DNA from: Takakia lepidozioides
Lineage: Eukaryota; Streptophyta; Takakiopsida; Takakiales; Takakiaceae
Length of the DNA stretch: 64,000 nucleotides
Assembly: GCA_030704615.1 (NCBI GenBank)
Contig: CM060732.1
Span: forward strand, 77,047,053-77,111,052
Direction: 5' to 3'
Below the pieces are notes generated by a model that worked only from the letters and a program-made list of their open reading frames with translations, was not told the origin of the DNA and searched no databases. The position numbers were made by a program, and so were the translations under genes. Below, one piece after another: positions 48,851 through 59,704 of this stretch; position 1 is the stretch's first letter, and every line of letters starts with the position of its first letter.

Positions 48851-50055
48851 AGTGAGTTTATACTATACAATGCATTGGATCGTCACTAACAACTAACATT
48901 ACAAGCTGTTGACCTAATATGAGGTGAAAAGCCCATGTTGGATGAAACACTTCAAATCCTGCGGTCAGCACTTTATACTACAAAATTGGGGTGTAGTTTC
49001 AATCTAAAGTGGTGCTTAGGTGACGAAATGATGTTCCATGTAGCACAAACATTTGCCCAACATATAGAAAGTGTTCTATGAACAATTTGGTGAATATGAC
49101 TTGCAAGTACCCAACCAGATCGCGAAGAGATTCATGAGAATATTAATATTAATTTTGAAAGTAAAGAAAATGATGTAATAATGTTGCGTGCAAAAGAAAT
49201 TACAAGATCATCATTGATGTTTGACTCTCTTTACCCTCATGATTTTTTTGATGAAATTGGCATACTTAATGGGCTTTGCAAAGGATACCGGTATGAAACT
49301 TTGCACAATTAACCGCCGGCACAATCCGGGTCGCACCATATATCATCCAGACTGTAACTTTTGCAGATGTGGATGGCATTCACCCAGCCCTAAAGCAAAT
49401 TTATAGCCTCGTCCTGTCCATCCACAAAAACTGAAAAATCCTTAAAGCTCCAGACTGTAGGATTTTTAGAAAATGGTGGGGTCCCAGATTTGGGACCCAA
49501 CGGTCGAGTTGACCGTCGACATGGCAAGGAGCATACTCCCATCAATGCAAAGCCGGCAGTGGGGCCATGTGCTAGCCGAAAAATCTTGCCTTAGGTGACA
49601 AAAAGTCCACCGGTTTTTGGCAAGATTTATTTTCAACATAAGTGATGATCTCTGCTTGAACCTCAGAAATTTCTTAGCAAATCCCTTTCTATGCCACATT
49701 GCAAAGGTCTCACAAAAGGCATTTCAAAAATTGACAAAATTTACGTGCTTTGTGTGCATGGAAGTCTCCATGTTCAAGTTGTCGCTTATGGAGGTGTTTG
49801 GAACCCTTCTGAATTTAGCTACAAAAGAGTTACCTCGTAGATAGCTTAGTTTTGGCTGGAATTTGGAATGTTCATGGATTACCTACCAAAGAATAGGAAT
49901 ACTAAGGTTTGACACAAAGATAAAATCATAATGCTTGTTCTATTAAAAACTAGGATTTTAGTTCTTTGTGAAATTGATTTTGTCCCACCAAAATCATTAT
50001 AATCTTGTATAATCCACGGTGGATTCCTTCCACATTTCGCATAGAGGTGCAGGTG

Positions 50056-50355
50056 CTAGGTACACATCTTGTGGGGGATGTCGTATATCCAATTCAAACG
50101 TGGTGTCAAAAAGCTCATCATGCAAAGGCTATGGGTTTAGGTGACCGGAATGTGTACGACAAATATTTGCGAAAATGAAGAGTCAAAATCGAGAATTCTT
50201 ATGGCATGTTGAAAAACAAGTGGAGGATTTTGCAAAAATTCAACGTTGCAATACTGTATGCACCCCAAACCATTCTGGCATGTTGCGTATTGCACAATTT
50301 TTGTGCATCGATAATGGGGAGGTGTGGCGAGGAGAATTGTCACATGATCCTTTGA
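50056..50355 (+). pseudogene. PIF/Harbinger transposase C-terminal fragment
   Basis: The frame shows HLVGDVVYPIQTWCQ (family GDxAYPL), IENSYGMLKNKWRIL (the third acidic catalytic residue in the E-N-x-FGxLKxRWRxL motif) and ILACCVLHNFCA, all typical of the DDE_Tnp_4 C-terminus. An in-frame TGA at 50176-50178 interrupts it and the last residues diverge. The N-terminal half is not upstream. It is therefore a dead fragment, or one side of a rearranged element with the minus-strand piece at 53.2-53.6 kb. Confidence 0.75.
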
Positions 50356-50599
50356 ACAATGACAACAATATTAATGTGCCTCCACTTGCTATTGTTCTAT
50401 GGGAAAAACGGGCGGGGCCTGCAGAGCGTCCAAGCACCGCCATGAGACAAGCATTGTTCCAGCAATGATTAGAGAATAGATGATATGAACCAATGTAACC
50501 AAGGTAACATGCATAATTGTACATGCACACAGTAATAAAATCGATGCACAATGTATTTGGAATATCATTTTGTGTGGTTAAATAGAATTGCAATATGTA

Positions 50600-51420
50600 G
50601 TAACCAAATTTTTGCAAACATCTTTTAGATGACTCTATTAATGAGTGTAAGCATGTACATAAGAGGACTTTAAGGACATGACTTGATGATCGTAAGCAAA
50701 TAAACGTGTATAATCTAATGTAAGAGGATTGTAATGAAATCTGAATTGAACTATGGGCTGTAAGTACTATAATGACTCTAAGCATGTGTAAAAATATTGT
50801 TATAAGGACTTAAGTAATGACTCTAAGCATGTAGATATGAGGACTCTATCGAACCATAAGCATAAGGGCTGTAAGCATCAACATAAAAATATAAGAGTCT
50901 TATAATAATTTTAAGCATACATATAAGAAGGATGTAAGGACTATAAGCATATTTATATAAGAGCATAAGTACGTCTATAAAAGACTCTAAGAATTATAAT
51001 GACTCTAAGAGGACTATAAGCATAAAGAGCATAAGGGCTTTAAGCATGAACATAAGAAACATACAAAGGTTGTAAGGATACATAAGAGCATAAGGGCATA
51101 AGAGAATGAGAGCATAAGAGCATAAGTACTATAAAGACTATAAAGATTATAATGACTCTAAGAGGACTATAAGCATAAACATAAGAGAAAAAAGACTTTA
51201 AGCATGAACATAAGAGAATACATCGACTTTAAGCATGCACATAAGAGGGTTGTAAGGACTATAATGACTCTATATCCATGACTATGAGGACTGTTAGTAC
51301 TATAATCGCATCTAGGACTATAAGAATTGTTAGTACTATAATGACTCTGCATCTAGGACTGTTATGACTGTAAGAATTATAATTATGACTCTTAAAGGAC
51401 TATAAGAGGACTTTGATACA
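50600..51420. repeat. A/T-rich degenerate tandem-repeat tract
   Basis: Variants of GACTATAATGACTCTAAG and ATAAGAGCATAAG recur dozens of times without a fixed period. It lies between the two Harbinger parts. No coding potential. Confidence 0.7.
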
Positions 51421-51523
51421 AATGTGTGAAATGATTGTAAGCAGTGAGGATCATTGATCAATAAAGAGGCAACATGCACTCTTTTAAATCATAAGCAAAT
51501 AAACAACTTTGGAGGCCATATGG

Positions 51524-52350
51524 CTATGAAGGAGGAGGGGGAGATGTACATGATTGTCCACCCAAAGCCTTTGTCATTTCAAGTTGTATGGTAAGGCAAA
51601 AAATTTCCATTTCCGCAGTTTGACGCATCCTCTCCACCTCTGTTTTGTGATAGAACTCACCAAATTTGACCATAGTACTAGCAAGGGATTTTGCGGCATT
51701 AGGGCTGCCATTGGAGTTCCGCCGTCTTTTTGGGGTCTTGTGTTTGGTTTGCCAGCCACCTTGGCATGGGCAACTCCTGCTGATCGTGGGGTGGTGGGTG
51801 TCGGAATATTGATAGGACTTGTCTCCTCCAAATTTATGCATTCCACATTCGCATCAATATTTACTCCATCATGATCTTGTGTGCATCTCAGCGTGTTTGG
51901 TACACCTCTAATGATTCCCTTGCAGTTCAACATCCGGAGACAGTAGACATGAAGGGGTAAAGTAATAAGGATCATGATAAAGTGATAATGATCGTCAACA
52001 TGCCTTTCGAAAGCTTTTGGCATAGTCCACTTGGTGTTTAGTCTCTCACCATTGTCAATAGTAGCACCCAACACATCACCTGTTGTCGGATTCGTAGCAA
52101 TATTTTTGTTCCATGCTCAAAAAGTATGGTCATTTCGAAGACACTGCTCATATGGAAGTGCATTTGTCCCTCTGATAACGTCTCTTCAAGCTGTCCATCT
52201 TTCTTTTTAAATTCTTTGGCGGTTTTCTCCGGAGTACCTAGATGTCTGACCACATTCACACTATCGAGAATGTCAGCCCAATCTGATGGCCTAAAATTTC
52301 CTTTTTTGATGTGCGCATACCGTTACTCAAAAGCCTCCAATAAACCATAA
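51524..52350 (-). pseudogene. Harbinger Myb/SANT-like DNA-binding protein, broken
   Basis: PIF/Harbinger elements carry a second gene for a Myb/SANT-like protein. Reading the minus strand from 52350: GNFRPSDWADILDSVNVV (trihelix/SANT-like core), then VRHLGTPEKTAKEFKKKDGQ, and after further breaks SPNAAKSLASTMVKFGEFYH and EMEIFCLTIQLEMTKAL, the usual C-terminal coiled region. A stop precedes the core (near 52323) and frames change at least once between 52100 and 51850. Its proximity to transposase pieces supports the assignment. Confidence 0.6.
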
Positions 52351-53114
52351 GTCTCATCTACATGTCCAACTGACTTGCTCCGCTGGACCTTTCATTGCAA
52401 AGAGGAAGGCACTCTATAACACGTGAAAGCACCCTAAACCGTAGGCAAGAGCAAAAGAAGCTCTCACAAAGAGCCCTCCGGCTAATTAACCCTACACACA
52501 GATTTAGCCATGATAGCAATGGGGAAGGAATGGAGGGATGACATAGACAGCGTGAAGTACCTACAATAGGCCGTCTGTCCTTTCCTCGCTGTCACGTTCC
52601 TCCAGGGTGGACCCCGCCCCGCCACACCCGCTGCAGACACCACATCTTGTTGGGACAGATGGATTTTAGTAGTGTGAACCTGCCTTTAGGCTCCTCCCCC
52701 ATCTAGAGGGGAGTGTCTACCTCTATTGGAGCTGCCAGCTTGCTGGGGTTATATCGTTCCATCAAACTCTTGAATCCGATTCTCTAGAACAGACTTGAGA
52801 TCCCTTACCCCATGAGATGTCAAATTCTGCACGAAGTTGCGTTCTTCTTCTCTAAATGTATCTGCAAATAGCTTCCCTCAACACCCGCCAAGCATTTTTT
52901 GCTTTAGACATTAGTCTCAATGACTCCTAAAAAGCCCTTACACATATGGGTTTTCCTTCAAAAGTAGGATTTTTTTTATTATGGATGAAAGTAGATCTCA
53001 CTATTGACAAGTGATGAGCAATGACGTGACTAGTCTAGTTGCTTGTTAACGGCTCATTAAGACTACGGGGTTTTTTTTTAACACTTGAAGATACCAATGT
53101 TCACCCACAACAAA

Positions 53115-53643
53115 TTAATTGGACATAGTTCTTGGGCATGATGTGACATTAACTTTTAACTGCGTAGGGTTCGAATTCTTTTTAAAAGGAGACCATTCTG
53201 CGTCTCCCGCTCTAAGGAGTGGTTCTTTCATGATTACTCCAGTTTTGTCATAACGAATTGCATCTAAAATGTGTGGCATCATGAGTTCCACCCGGTCGAT
53301 TAACACACACATCCAAAAAACATTTGTTGTGGTCACATACACCTTGCATCAATATAGAGAGCCCGCCTTTATGACAAAAAATATCCATGAGCACATACTT
53401 CACATCTGGTTGACGCCACAAAGGAATTTTGGATTTATCAAATGCTCCCCACATATTTCGAACTCCTGTTAAGTTCTCAAAACCTACAATGATGTCCTCT
53501 AAATAATATCCGGTAGGCAAAAATATGAACTGACGGTACATGTATGTTGAGGTATGTTGCAAGAACAACAGAATAAGTTTTGTGCAATTGGTCACAGTTG
53601 ATGGTTCTACTCCCATAAGATCGGTTACTTTTCTCATGGACAA
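53115..53643 (-). pseudogene. PIF/Harbinger transposase N-terminal and DDE fragment
   Basis: The minus-strand ORF contains GVRNMWGAFDKSKIPL (family GAIDGTHI, first catalytic Asp), FCHKGGLSILMQGVCDH and CFLDVCVNRPGGTHDATHF (second Asp region). A frame change near 53255 leads into DKTGVIMKEPLLRAGDAEW. The C-terminal GDxAYP and ENxFG motifs do not follow, so the gene is truncated. Together with the Myb/SANT-like gene on the same strand it could represent one degraded autonomous element of about 2 kb. Confidence 0.78.
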
Positions 53644-54099
53644 AGTTGTGTGCGAAGTCTAATCAAAACAAAGGCTACTACATGTTTAGGGTAAAGAGGG
53701 GTTCTCATGGTAGTGATTTGCTTTTCAATGAACGGTGTCAACAAGCTCACCAATTTCAAGAAGTTGATATGAGTCATACGATATTCTTTTTTTCACCGTG
53801 AGTCGAGCATGCCATCTCCAAGCTATGGCCAAATTCGACAATGAATGATCTCCCACAAAATGTACTGTTTAGGTAGTTTCCACCAAGCTTTACATTGCAT
53901 CTCCATCTCTTTCTTCTTCTCTCCAAAGTGTTGCAAGCCATGGCAGCAAATATACAAAATATAAACAGAACGAAAGAAGAAACCCTTCCAACCCACATCT
54001 GAGCCAAAGACTAACAAAAAAACCAAACAAATATGAAACATGTACACTTAGTACTAACTCTCATAAATAGTTTGTACACTTAGTACTCTGCACAACTCT

Positions 54100-55017
54100 C
54101 ATAAGTTTGTACACTAAGTACCTCCACAACTCTCATAACCGTACTAGTTTGTAACTTAGTACGAGCAGAGCTCTCACAAACACAGAAGCCACAAAGAGCT
54201 TGGGTGTGGCTAAACTCATATGTTGCGTCACATGTGCAATATCCCGTGTGAACGTGCTGCACCATCCGTCCCGTCCGTCCCCTTCCACATGTGTGGAGGG
54301 CCCGCCACTATGGCTGGACAGGACGGACGGATTTTTGCCATGTGAACCTCACTTGACATTAATTGGAGGCACCGTAGGTCTTTTACGAAAGGGCGGTCAA
54401 AAGCTCAATTGTCTTTTGGACCTCGAAAATGATTATGTAACTGTCTCTAGTGCTCTATCATTTTTCTAGATCTTAGCCTTATTTAAACTCTGCCTGAGGG
54501 AAGAGCTCCTTCTCTTGTGGTTTGTGGTCACAAAGCAAAGTCTTCCCCAATCAGCCTCTATGGCATTCAAACTGAGGTTATTTTTTCCTCGTTGTAATTC
54601 TGGGATGTTTTATGTCCCCCCTTATTTATAAAGTTTTAGAGGCCTCTGTCCCTCTTTCTTAAAAATAAAAATAAAAATAAAAAATCCTTGCCCTCTAAAT
54701 TGAAGGTTGTCTCATGCCAAAATAGGCATAATTATGGTGTAAGATGGCGTAACTAAGTTTGGAAGGTGGGGCGCTTTTAAACCCCTACCCAAAACAACGT
54801 GGTTAAACCTCCCCTCTCGAAAGTTCCCAGCTACCTACCCAATGAACTATGTATATGTATGCAAAAAGGCAATGGAGACCGAAATTGGATTGATAAAGGT
54901 GGACAAAATAACCACTGGGACATAAAGGTTACACAAGGGGTACCACCCTGACACCAAAAAGCAAGAAAACCCACATCCGGCAAGAAAGAACAGAAACAAG
55001 AAACGGGGATAAGAGGC
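54100..55017. other. Transposon-edge-like sequence, no gene
   Basis: CCGTCCGTCC at 54274 and GGACGGACGG at 54322 form an inverted pair. The following ATTTTTGCCATGTGAACCT resembles 52669-52687, as expected if both are ends of related DNA transposons. AAATAA-type A-rich repeats lie at 54658-54680. Confidence 0.35.
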
Positions 55018-55478
55018 GGGTTCCATGGGCAGCTGCAAGCGCCCCCCCCCCTGCATGAATCGCCCCCAGGATTAGTGAGACGCTATTGATCCAAATAGCA
55101 TATACCCTAAGGGACGCCCCCACGGACTGTCCCCTTGCTAAGGGGCGAAAAAAAACCGTCCGTTCACAAGAGGCAATTGAATTTCAGGGCACCCCTTTGT
55201 CTTTTCCTCCAGCGGGCCCGCAGACTTACAAAATACATTGATTTCCATCCAAACTTAATCTAAATTTTAGGGGAGGGAATGATTTTTGATATTTTCATCC
55301 AAAACTTATATTAATTGTCCATTTATATGTCATGGGCCCGGAGCAATTGGTGCAATAGATTTTTAGAGGGGTGAATGGAAAGGTGTCCATGGAACCACCC
55401 CTTCTCATTTTCAAGGGGCGATTCCATCCTGGGGCGATTCCATCCTGGGGCGCTTGCTTGGGGGCATCCATGGAACCC
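55018..55478. mobile_element. Small MITE-like element with imperfect inverted ends
   Basis: GGGTTCCATGG at 55018 is matched by CCATGGAACCC ending at 55478, and the arms continue imperfectly for about 55 bp (AAGCGCCCC...GAATCGCCCC on one side, its complement on the other). A 16-bp unit GGGGCGATTCCATCCT is tandemly repeated in the right arm near 55415-55450. I could not define a target duplication. No ORF. Confidence 0.55.
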
Positions 55479-56057
55479 AGCCCTAAGATTGAAGGACAAT
55501 TCCTTTCATGTTGGTCGACTATAAAGGATGATATCCAACATACAATGGCTTTGTTGGATGCTATTTTAATTTGATTAAAATTAGGGCATCTCCCGTATTA
55601 TTTAGAAAAACAATATTGTGCCCAATGACAACATGATGCTAAAACATCCTCTGCATTGGCATGTGGGTTTGGGCTTCAACCCCTCTCTCTGCCTTCGAGT
55701 TGGGGCTCAACCTCCCTGACCCTCTCATCCATTGTCTCTTGTTACTTTGTTGTATAACCAAGGTGGCGTTACTTGGGGAAGGTACAACATAATCAAACTG
55801 GTTTTTTCGTACTAGAGACAGGCGAGCCCTATGACCCCTATGACCGCGCACGGGGCAGAGTCGGCCAAACACGACCCATTCACTTACGTTAAAGGCACGT
55901 GTGGCGTATTCTCGCCGCCACTTGGTGCAATATGATTGGGGCTCAATTATCCCATATCGATTGCCCAGATTCAGGCCCATGAGAGGATATAAACGGGTGA
56001 GCCACAAGGGAAAGGTGGGGGGATGATGGCTACTGGCTGATGACATGGGCCTGGTTA

Positions 56058-57530
56058 GGGAATTCCAAAAAGGCCTTGATGTGAAATACATCGCAATTCA
56101 CTTGATCACCCCCCCTAAAAGTGCGCAATTCAATTGAAATGTCTTTGCAATTCAATTGAACTGCTAAAACTAGCTTGAAAACAACCCTAATGTGCAATTC
56201 AATTGAATTGCCAATTCGCAATATATAATTTAACTTATTTTTTTAAATATAATGTATATACATGTGTGTATATATATATTCAAATTATACATATACGCAT
56301 AAAAAAATGTAAGCTGAAAATATATGTTGCCGGTCTATTCTTGTTGCCCGTCTATCTATCTTTGCCCGTGGTAAGGCTTGAGCACGAGATAAGCCTAAGG
56401 AAGAGCGAGAGAGGGAGAGAGAGAGAGAGAGAGAGAGAGGAAGTCACGAAGCGCTTGCCCTAAAAGCGGGATTGTCCCTCTTTGTGGATGTTGGTGCCAA
56501 TATATGGCTATGTACATATACCAAACATGATACCAATGTAAGAGTATCAATGTATAAGAGTTTGATATATTAAACTTGTATGGAACACACATCCCAACTT
56601 CAACATGGTACCTTTGTAAGGGTATTGAAACAATATTATTTTTGATAATTCTCAAGATGAACAGATCATTTGTTTTCTTTGGGGTTGTGTCGTGGCCAGA
56701 TACTAGTCTTAGGGGACTACATGATGAGCTAGAGAGGGAGAGAGATCAACAACTTCCTGTGATTCACTGGCAAAAAAAACATGGTTGGCTCTGAATGAAA
56801 CAGACAAAATTAAACCTGACAATTGTTGACAGGCTTTCCCTGTATCATCATATAGTCCCCTGACAGTAGTATCTGGCCCCACGACACAACCCCAAAGAAA
56901 ACAAATGATCTGTTCATCTTGAGAATTATCAAAAATAATATTGTTTCAATACCCTTACAAAGGTATCATGTTGAAGTTGGGATGTGTGTTCCATACACGT
57001 TTAATATATCAAACTCTTATACGTTGATACTCTTAATTGGTATCATGTTTGGTATATGTACATAGCCATATATTGGCACCAACATCCACAAAGAAGGACA
57101 ATCCCGCTTTTAGGGCAAGCGCTTTGTGACTTGCTCTCTCGCTCTCCCTTAGGCTTATCTCGTGCTCATGCCTTACCTTGGGCAAAGATAGACAGACGGG
57201 CAACAAGAATAGACCGGCAACATGTATTTTCAGCTTATATTTTTGTATGCATATATGTATAATTTGAATATATACATATATATACATGTATATACATTAT
57301 ATACAGAAATAAGTTAAAAATTATATATTACAATTCAATTGAATTGCCAATTCGCAATTCAATTGAACTGTGTGCCGACAATTGAATTGAATTGCAAATT
57401 AGGGTTGTTTTCAAGCTAGTTTTAGCAGTTCAATTGAATTGCAAGGACATTTCAATTGAATTAGGCACTTTTAGGGGGGTGATCAAGTGAATTGCGATGC
57501 ATTTCACATCAAGGCCTTTTTGGAATTCTC
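56058..57530. mobile_element. Foldback DNA element: 1,473 bp, arms of about 680 bp
   Basis: The left arm (56058-56726) and right arm (56845-57530) are near-perfect reverse complements around a loop of about 118 bp. Ends are GGGAATTCCAAAAAGGCC and the complement of GAGAATTCCAAAAAGGCC, flanked by TA on both sides (56056-56057 and 57531-57532). That fits a TA target duplication as in Tc1/mariner-type elements. Repeated TTCAATTGAA words cluster in the outer 200 bp of each arm. A GA microsatellite is expanded only in the left arm (56408-56440). No transposase is encoded. Confidence 0.85.
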
Positions 57531-57717
57531 TACCTGGTGGTTGCTCTGCCGTCCTCTATGCATAATTGGCCATCCCTGCCCCATTCTGTCTGCCGAATCG
57601 GCAGTAGACCCTGGGTGGCCGATTTGGCCTGACAATTAGTCTCAAAAGTGGCAGAATACTCCACACATGCATTTAAGATGGTGCAGGAACTTCTGAGAGT
57701 GATAGAGAGGGAGAAGC

Positions 57718-59704
57718 ATGAAGTTGGTCGCGGGTTCATACGAGAGATTCTTGTGGGGATGGCAAGTGAAGGAGAAGAAGCAGCATCTGGAATGGACCTT
57801 CTCGTACCCTGCACACCAGGGGCCCATCAAATGCGTGGCTGCTTGCGGGGCGGTGGTGGCGACGGGGGGATCGGATGACACCATCAAGGTCTTTGATCTG
57901 AATGCTCAGAAAGATATGGGGTCCCTCTACAAGCACACTGGGGCCGTGACGTGCCTCGCGTTTCATGGACCGCGGGGTAACCCTAATTCCATGGCTAACC
58001 ACCCAACGCACCTGTTCAGCGGGTCCGAGGACGGCACAATCGGCATATGGGACACTGATGCGTGGATTCATCTTGCAGAGATGAAGACGAAGAAGGGGTC
58101 TAAGAGTGTAGTGAATGATTTGACAATTCATTCTTCGGGAATGGTGGCCTTCTCCGTGGAGAGGGGCGGTCACATGAGGATGTGGAATCTTAGCAAGGCT
58201 CGGTGTATCTTTACGACAAAATTAGCATCAGAAGCATCGATTGTCAAGTTTGCACCACAGGCTGGCGAGACTTACTCTTTGGTGAGAGGAGCACACGTGG
58301 AGATTCGTAATGCTGAGAGTGGAGTTGTGCTTCAAACTCTTGAACATGCCAGACGTGTGTTCTGCGTAGCCCAACAACAGGTATGTCCCTCGCACATGTA
58401 GGTTTGGCGAATCACTGTAGTGTTGGTAAATTATGCTTAGCATCTGATTGCCTGAGAGAGTGAAACACGTATTCATGTTACAATTGTGGGCTTCAAACAG
58501 GACAATATGTTGGTCACTGGAGGGGAAGATTGCACTGTGAGGGCCTGGGACACCCGAACAGGGAAACTGGCATGGTCAGTTGCCAGTGCCCATTCGAATC
58601 GAATCAGAGGACTTGCTGTCCTGGGATCCAGTCCGGGGACAGATGAAGAATCTGCTGGACTTCCGAATCTTGTAGCTTCTGCGTCAACTGACGGGATGGT
58701 GCGGGTGTGGGATGCTCGCATGGTGGACAGTTCCGAGGGAGGGGCAACGCCTGCTCCAGTTATGGAAGCAGAGACTAAAGCCCGACTCACCTGCCTCGTA
58801 AGCTGTGGGGCTGCTAAGAGTGAGTTTGCAAATCTCGTCATCTGCAAACTTTATTTTTGTGCTTTGCATGTCTGTCTGCTGTAGTTTTAAGCCACCTCCT
58901 TTTTTCCATATACTACCCTTCTTCTCTCAGAATACATCAGATATTAGCAAAGGAGTGGTATTATTTTGACGTGAAGATTGTGCTTTGATTGCAGAATCTG
59001 CCCTAGCTATATCTGGGACAGTCAAGGAAGAGCAGGGTGTTTCATTGGAAGAATTGTCATCCCCCAGGGCACTGCCTATACAGCTGTCAAGCAAGCAAAA
59101 ACGGAAGATGATTTCAGATAGTGCTCTTGTCAAGGAATTTACAGATGGGCACCCTCACAAACAAGTGAAGGCAAACACAGAAAAGAATTTAGCAAGTCAA
59201 GGTTGTGCCAAGATCACAAAATCTGCAGTCAAGCAGGTTGTGTCGTTGGAGCAGCTGTCATCCCCTCGGGTGCTACATCCGCAGCTATCAAGCAAACAGA
59301 GAAGGAAGAAGAAAAGTGCAATTTCAGATGGTGCTGTTGCCAAACAACTGGCAGATGGGCGCCCCCACAAACGTGTGAAGCCAAAAACAGAATGGAACTT
59401 AGCAACTCAAGATTTTGCTTTGACCACAGAATCCTTACCAACTGCATCTGGGACAGTCGAGGAAGAGAAGGGCGTGTCATTGGAACAACAGCCATCTCCC
59501 AGGCCGCTGCCTACGCAACTATCAAGCAAACATAAAAGGAAGAAGCAAAGTGTGATTTCAGATGGTGCTGTTGTCAAACAACTGACAGATGGGCGCCCCC
59601 ACAAGCAAATGAAGCCGAACACCGAAAGGAAGTCAGCAACAAAGCCAATTGGCAATACAAAGTCACCAAAGAGAAGACTACATGTCAATCCACGGAAGAG
59701 TTAG
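57718..59704 (+). CDS. PAK1IP1-like: PAK1IP1/MAK11-like WD40 protein with a triplicated basic tail
   Basis: In yeast and animals this family acts in nucleolar 60S ribosome assembly. Exons: 57718-58380, 58501-58819, 58995-59704; phases agree (1,692 nt, 563 aa). ATG 57718 gives MKLVAGSYERFLWGW, matching the family start. WD motifs include VVATGGSDDTIKVFDL, LFSGSEDGTIGIWDTD, LVTGGEDCTVRAWDTR and LVASASTDGMVRVWDA, ending with the family LTCLVSC segment. The third exon, about 235 residues, is Lys/Arg-rich and contains three tandem copies beginning VSLEELSSPR, VSLEQLSSPR and VSLEQQPSPR, each with LSSKxxRK and DGxPHK. The tail resembles nucleolar targeting or RNA-binding extensions. No lesions. Confidence 0.92.

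Noticed and set aside
49486..49506. Near-perfect palindrome GGGTCCCAGATTTGGGACCC as a regulatory site
   Set aside because: Isolated, with no neighbouring gene; probably a transposon remnant, and nothing supports a function.
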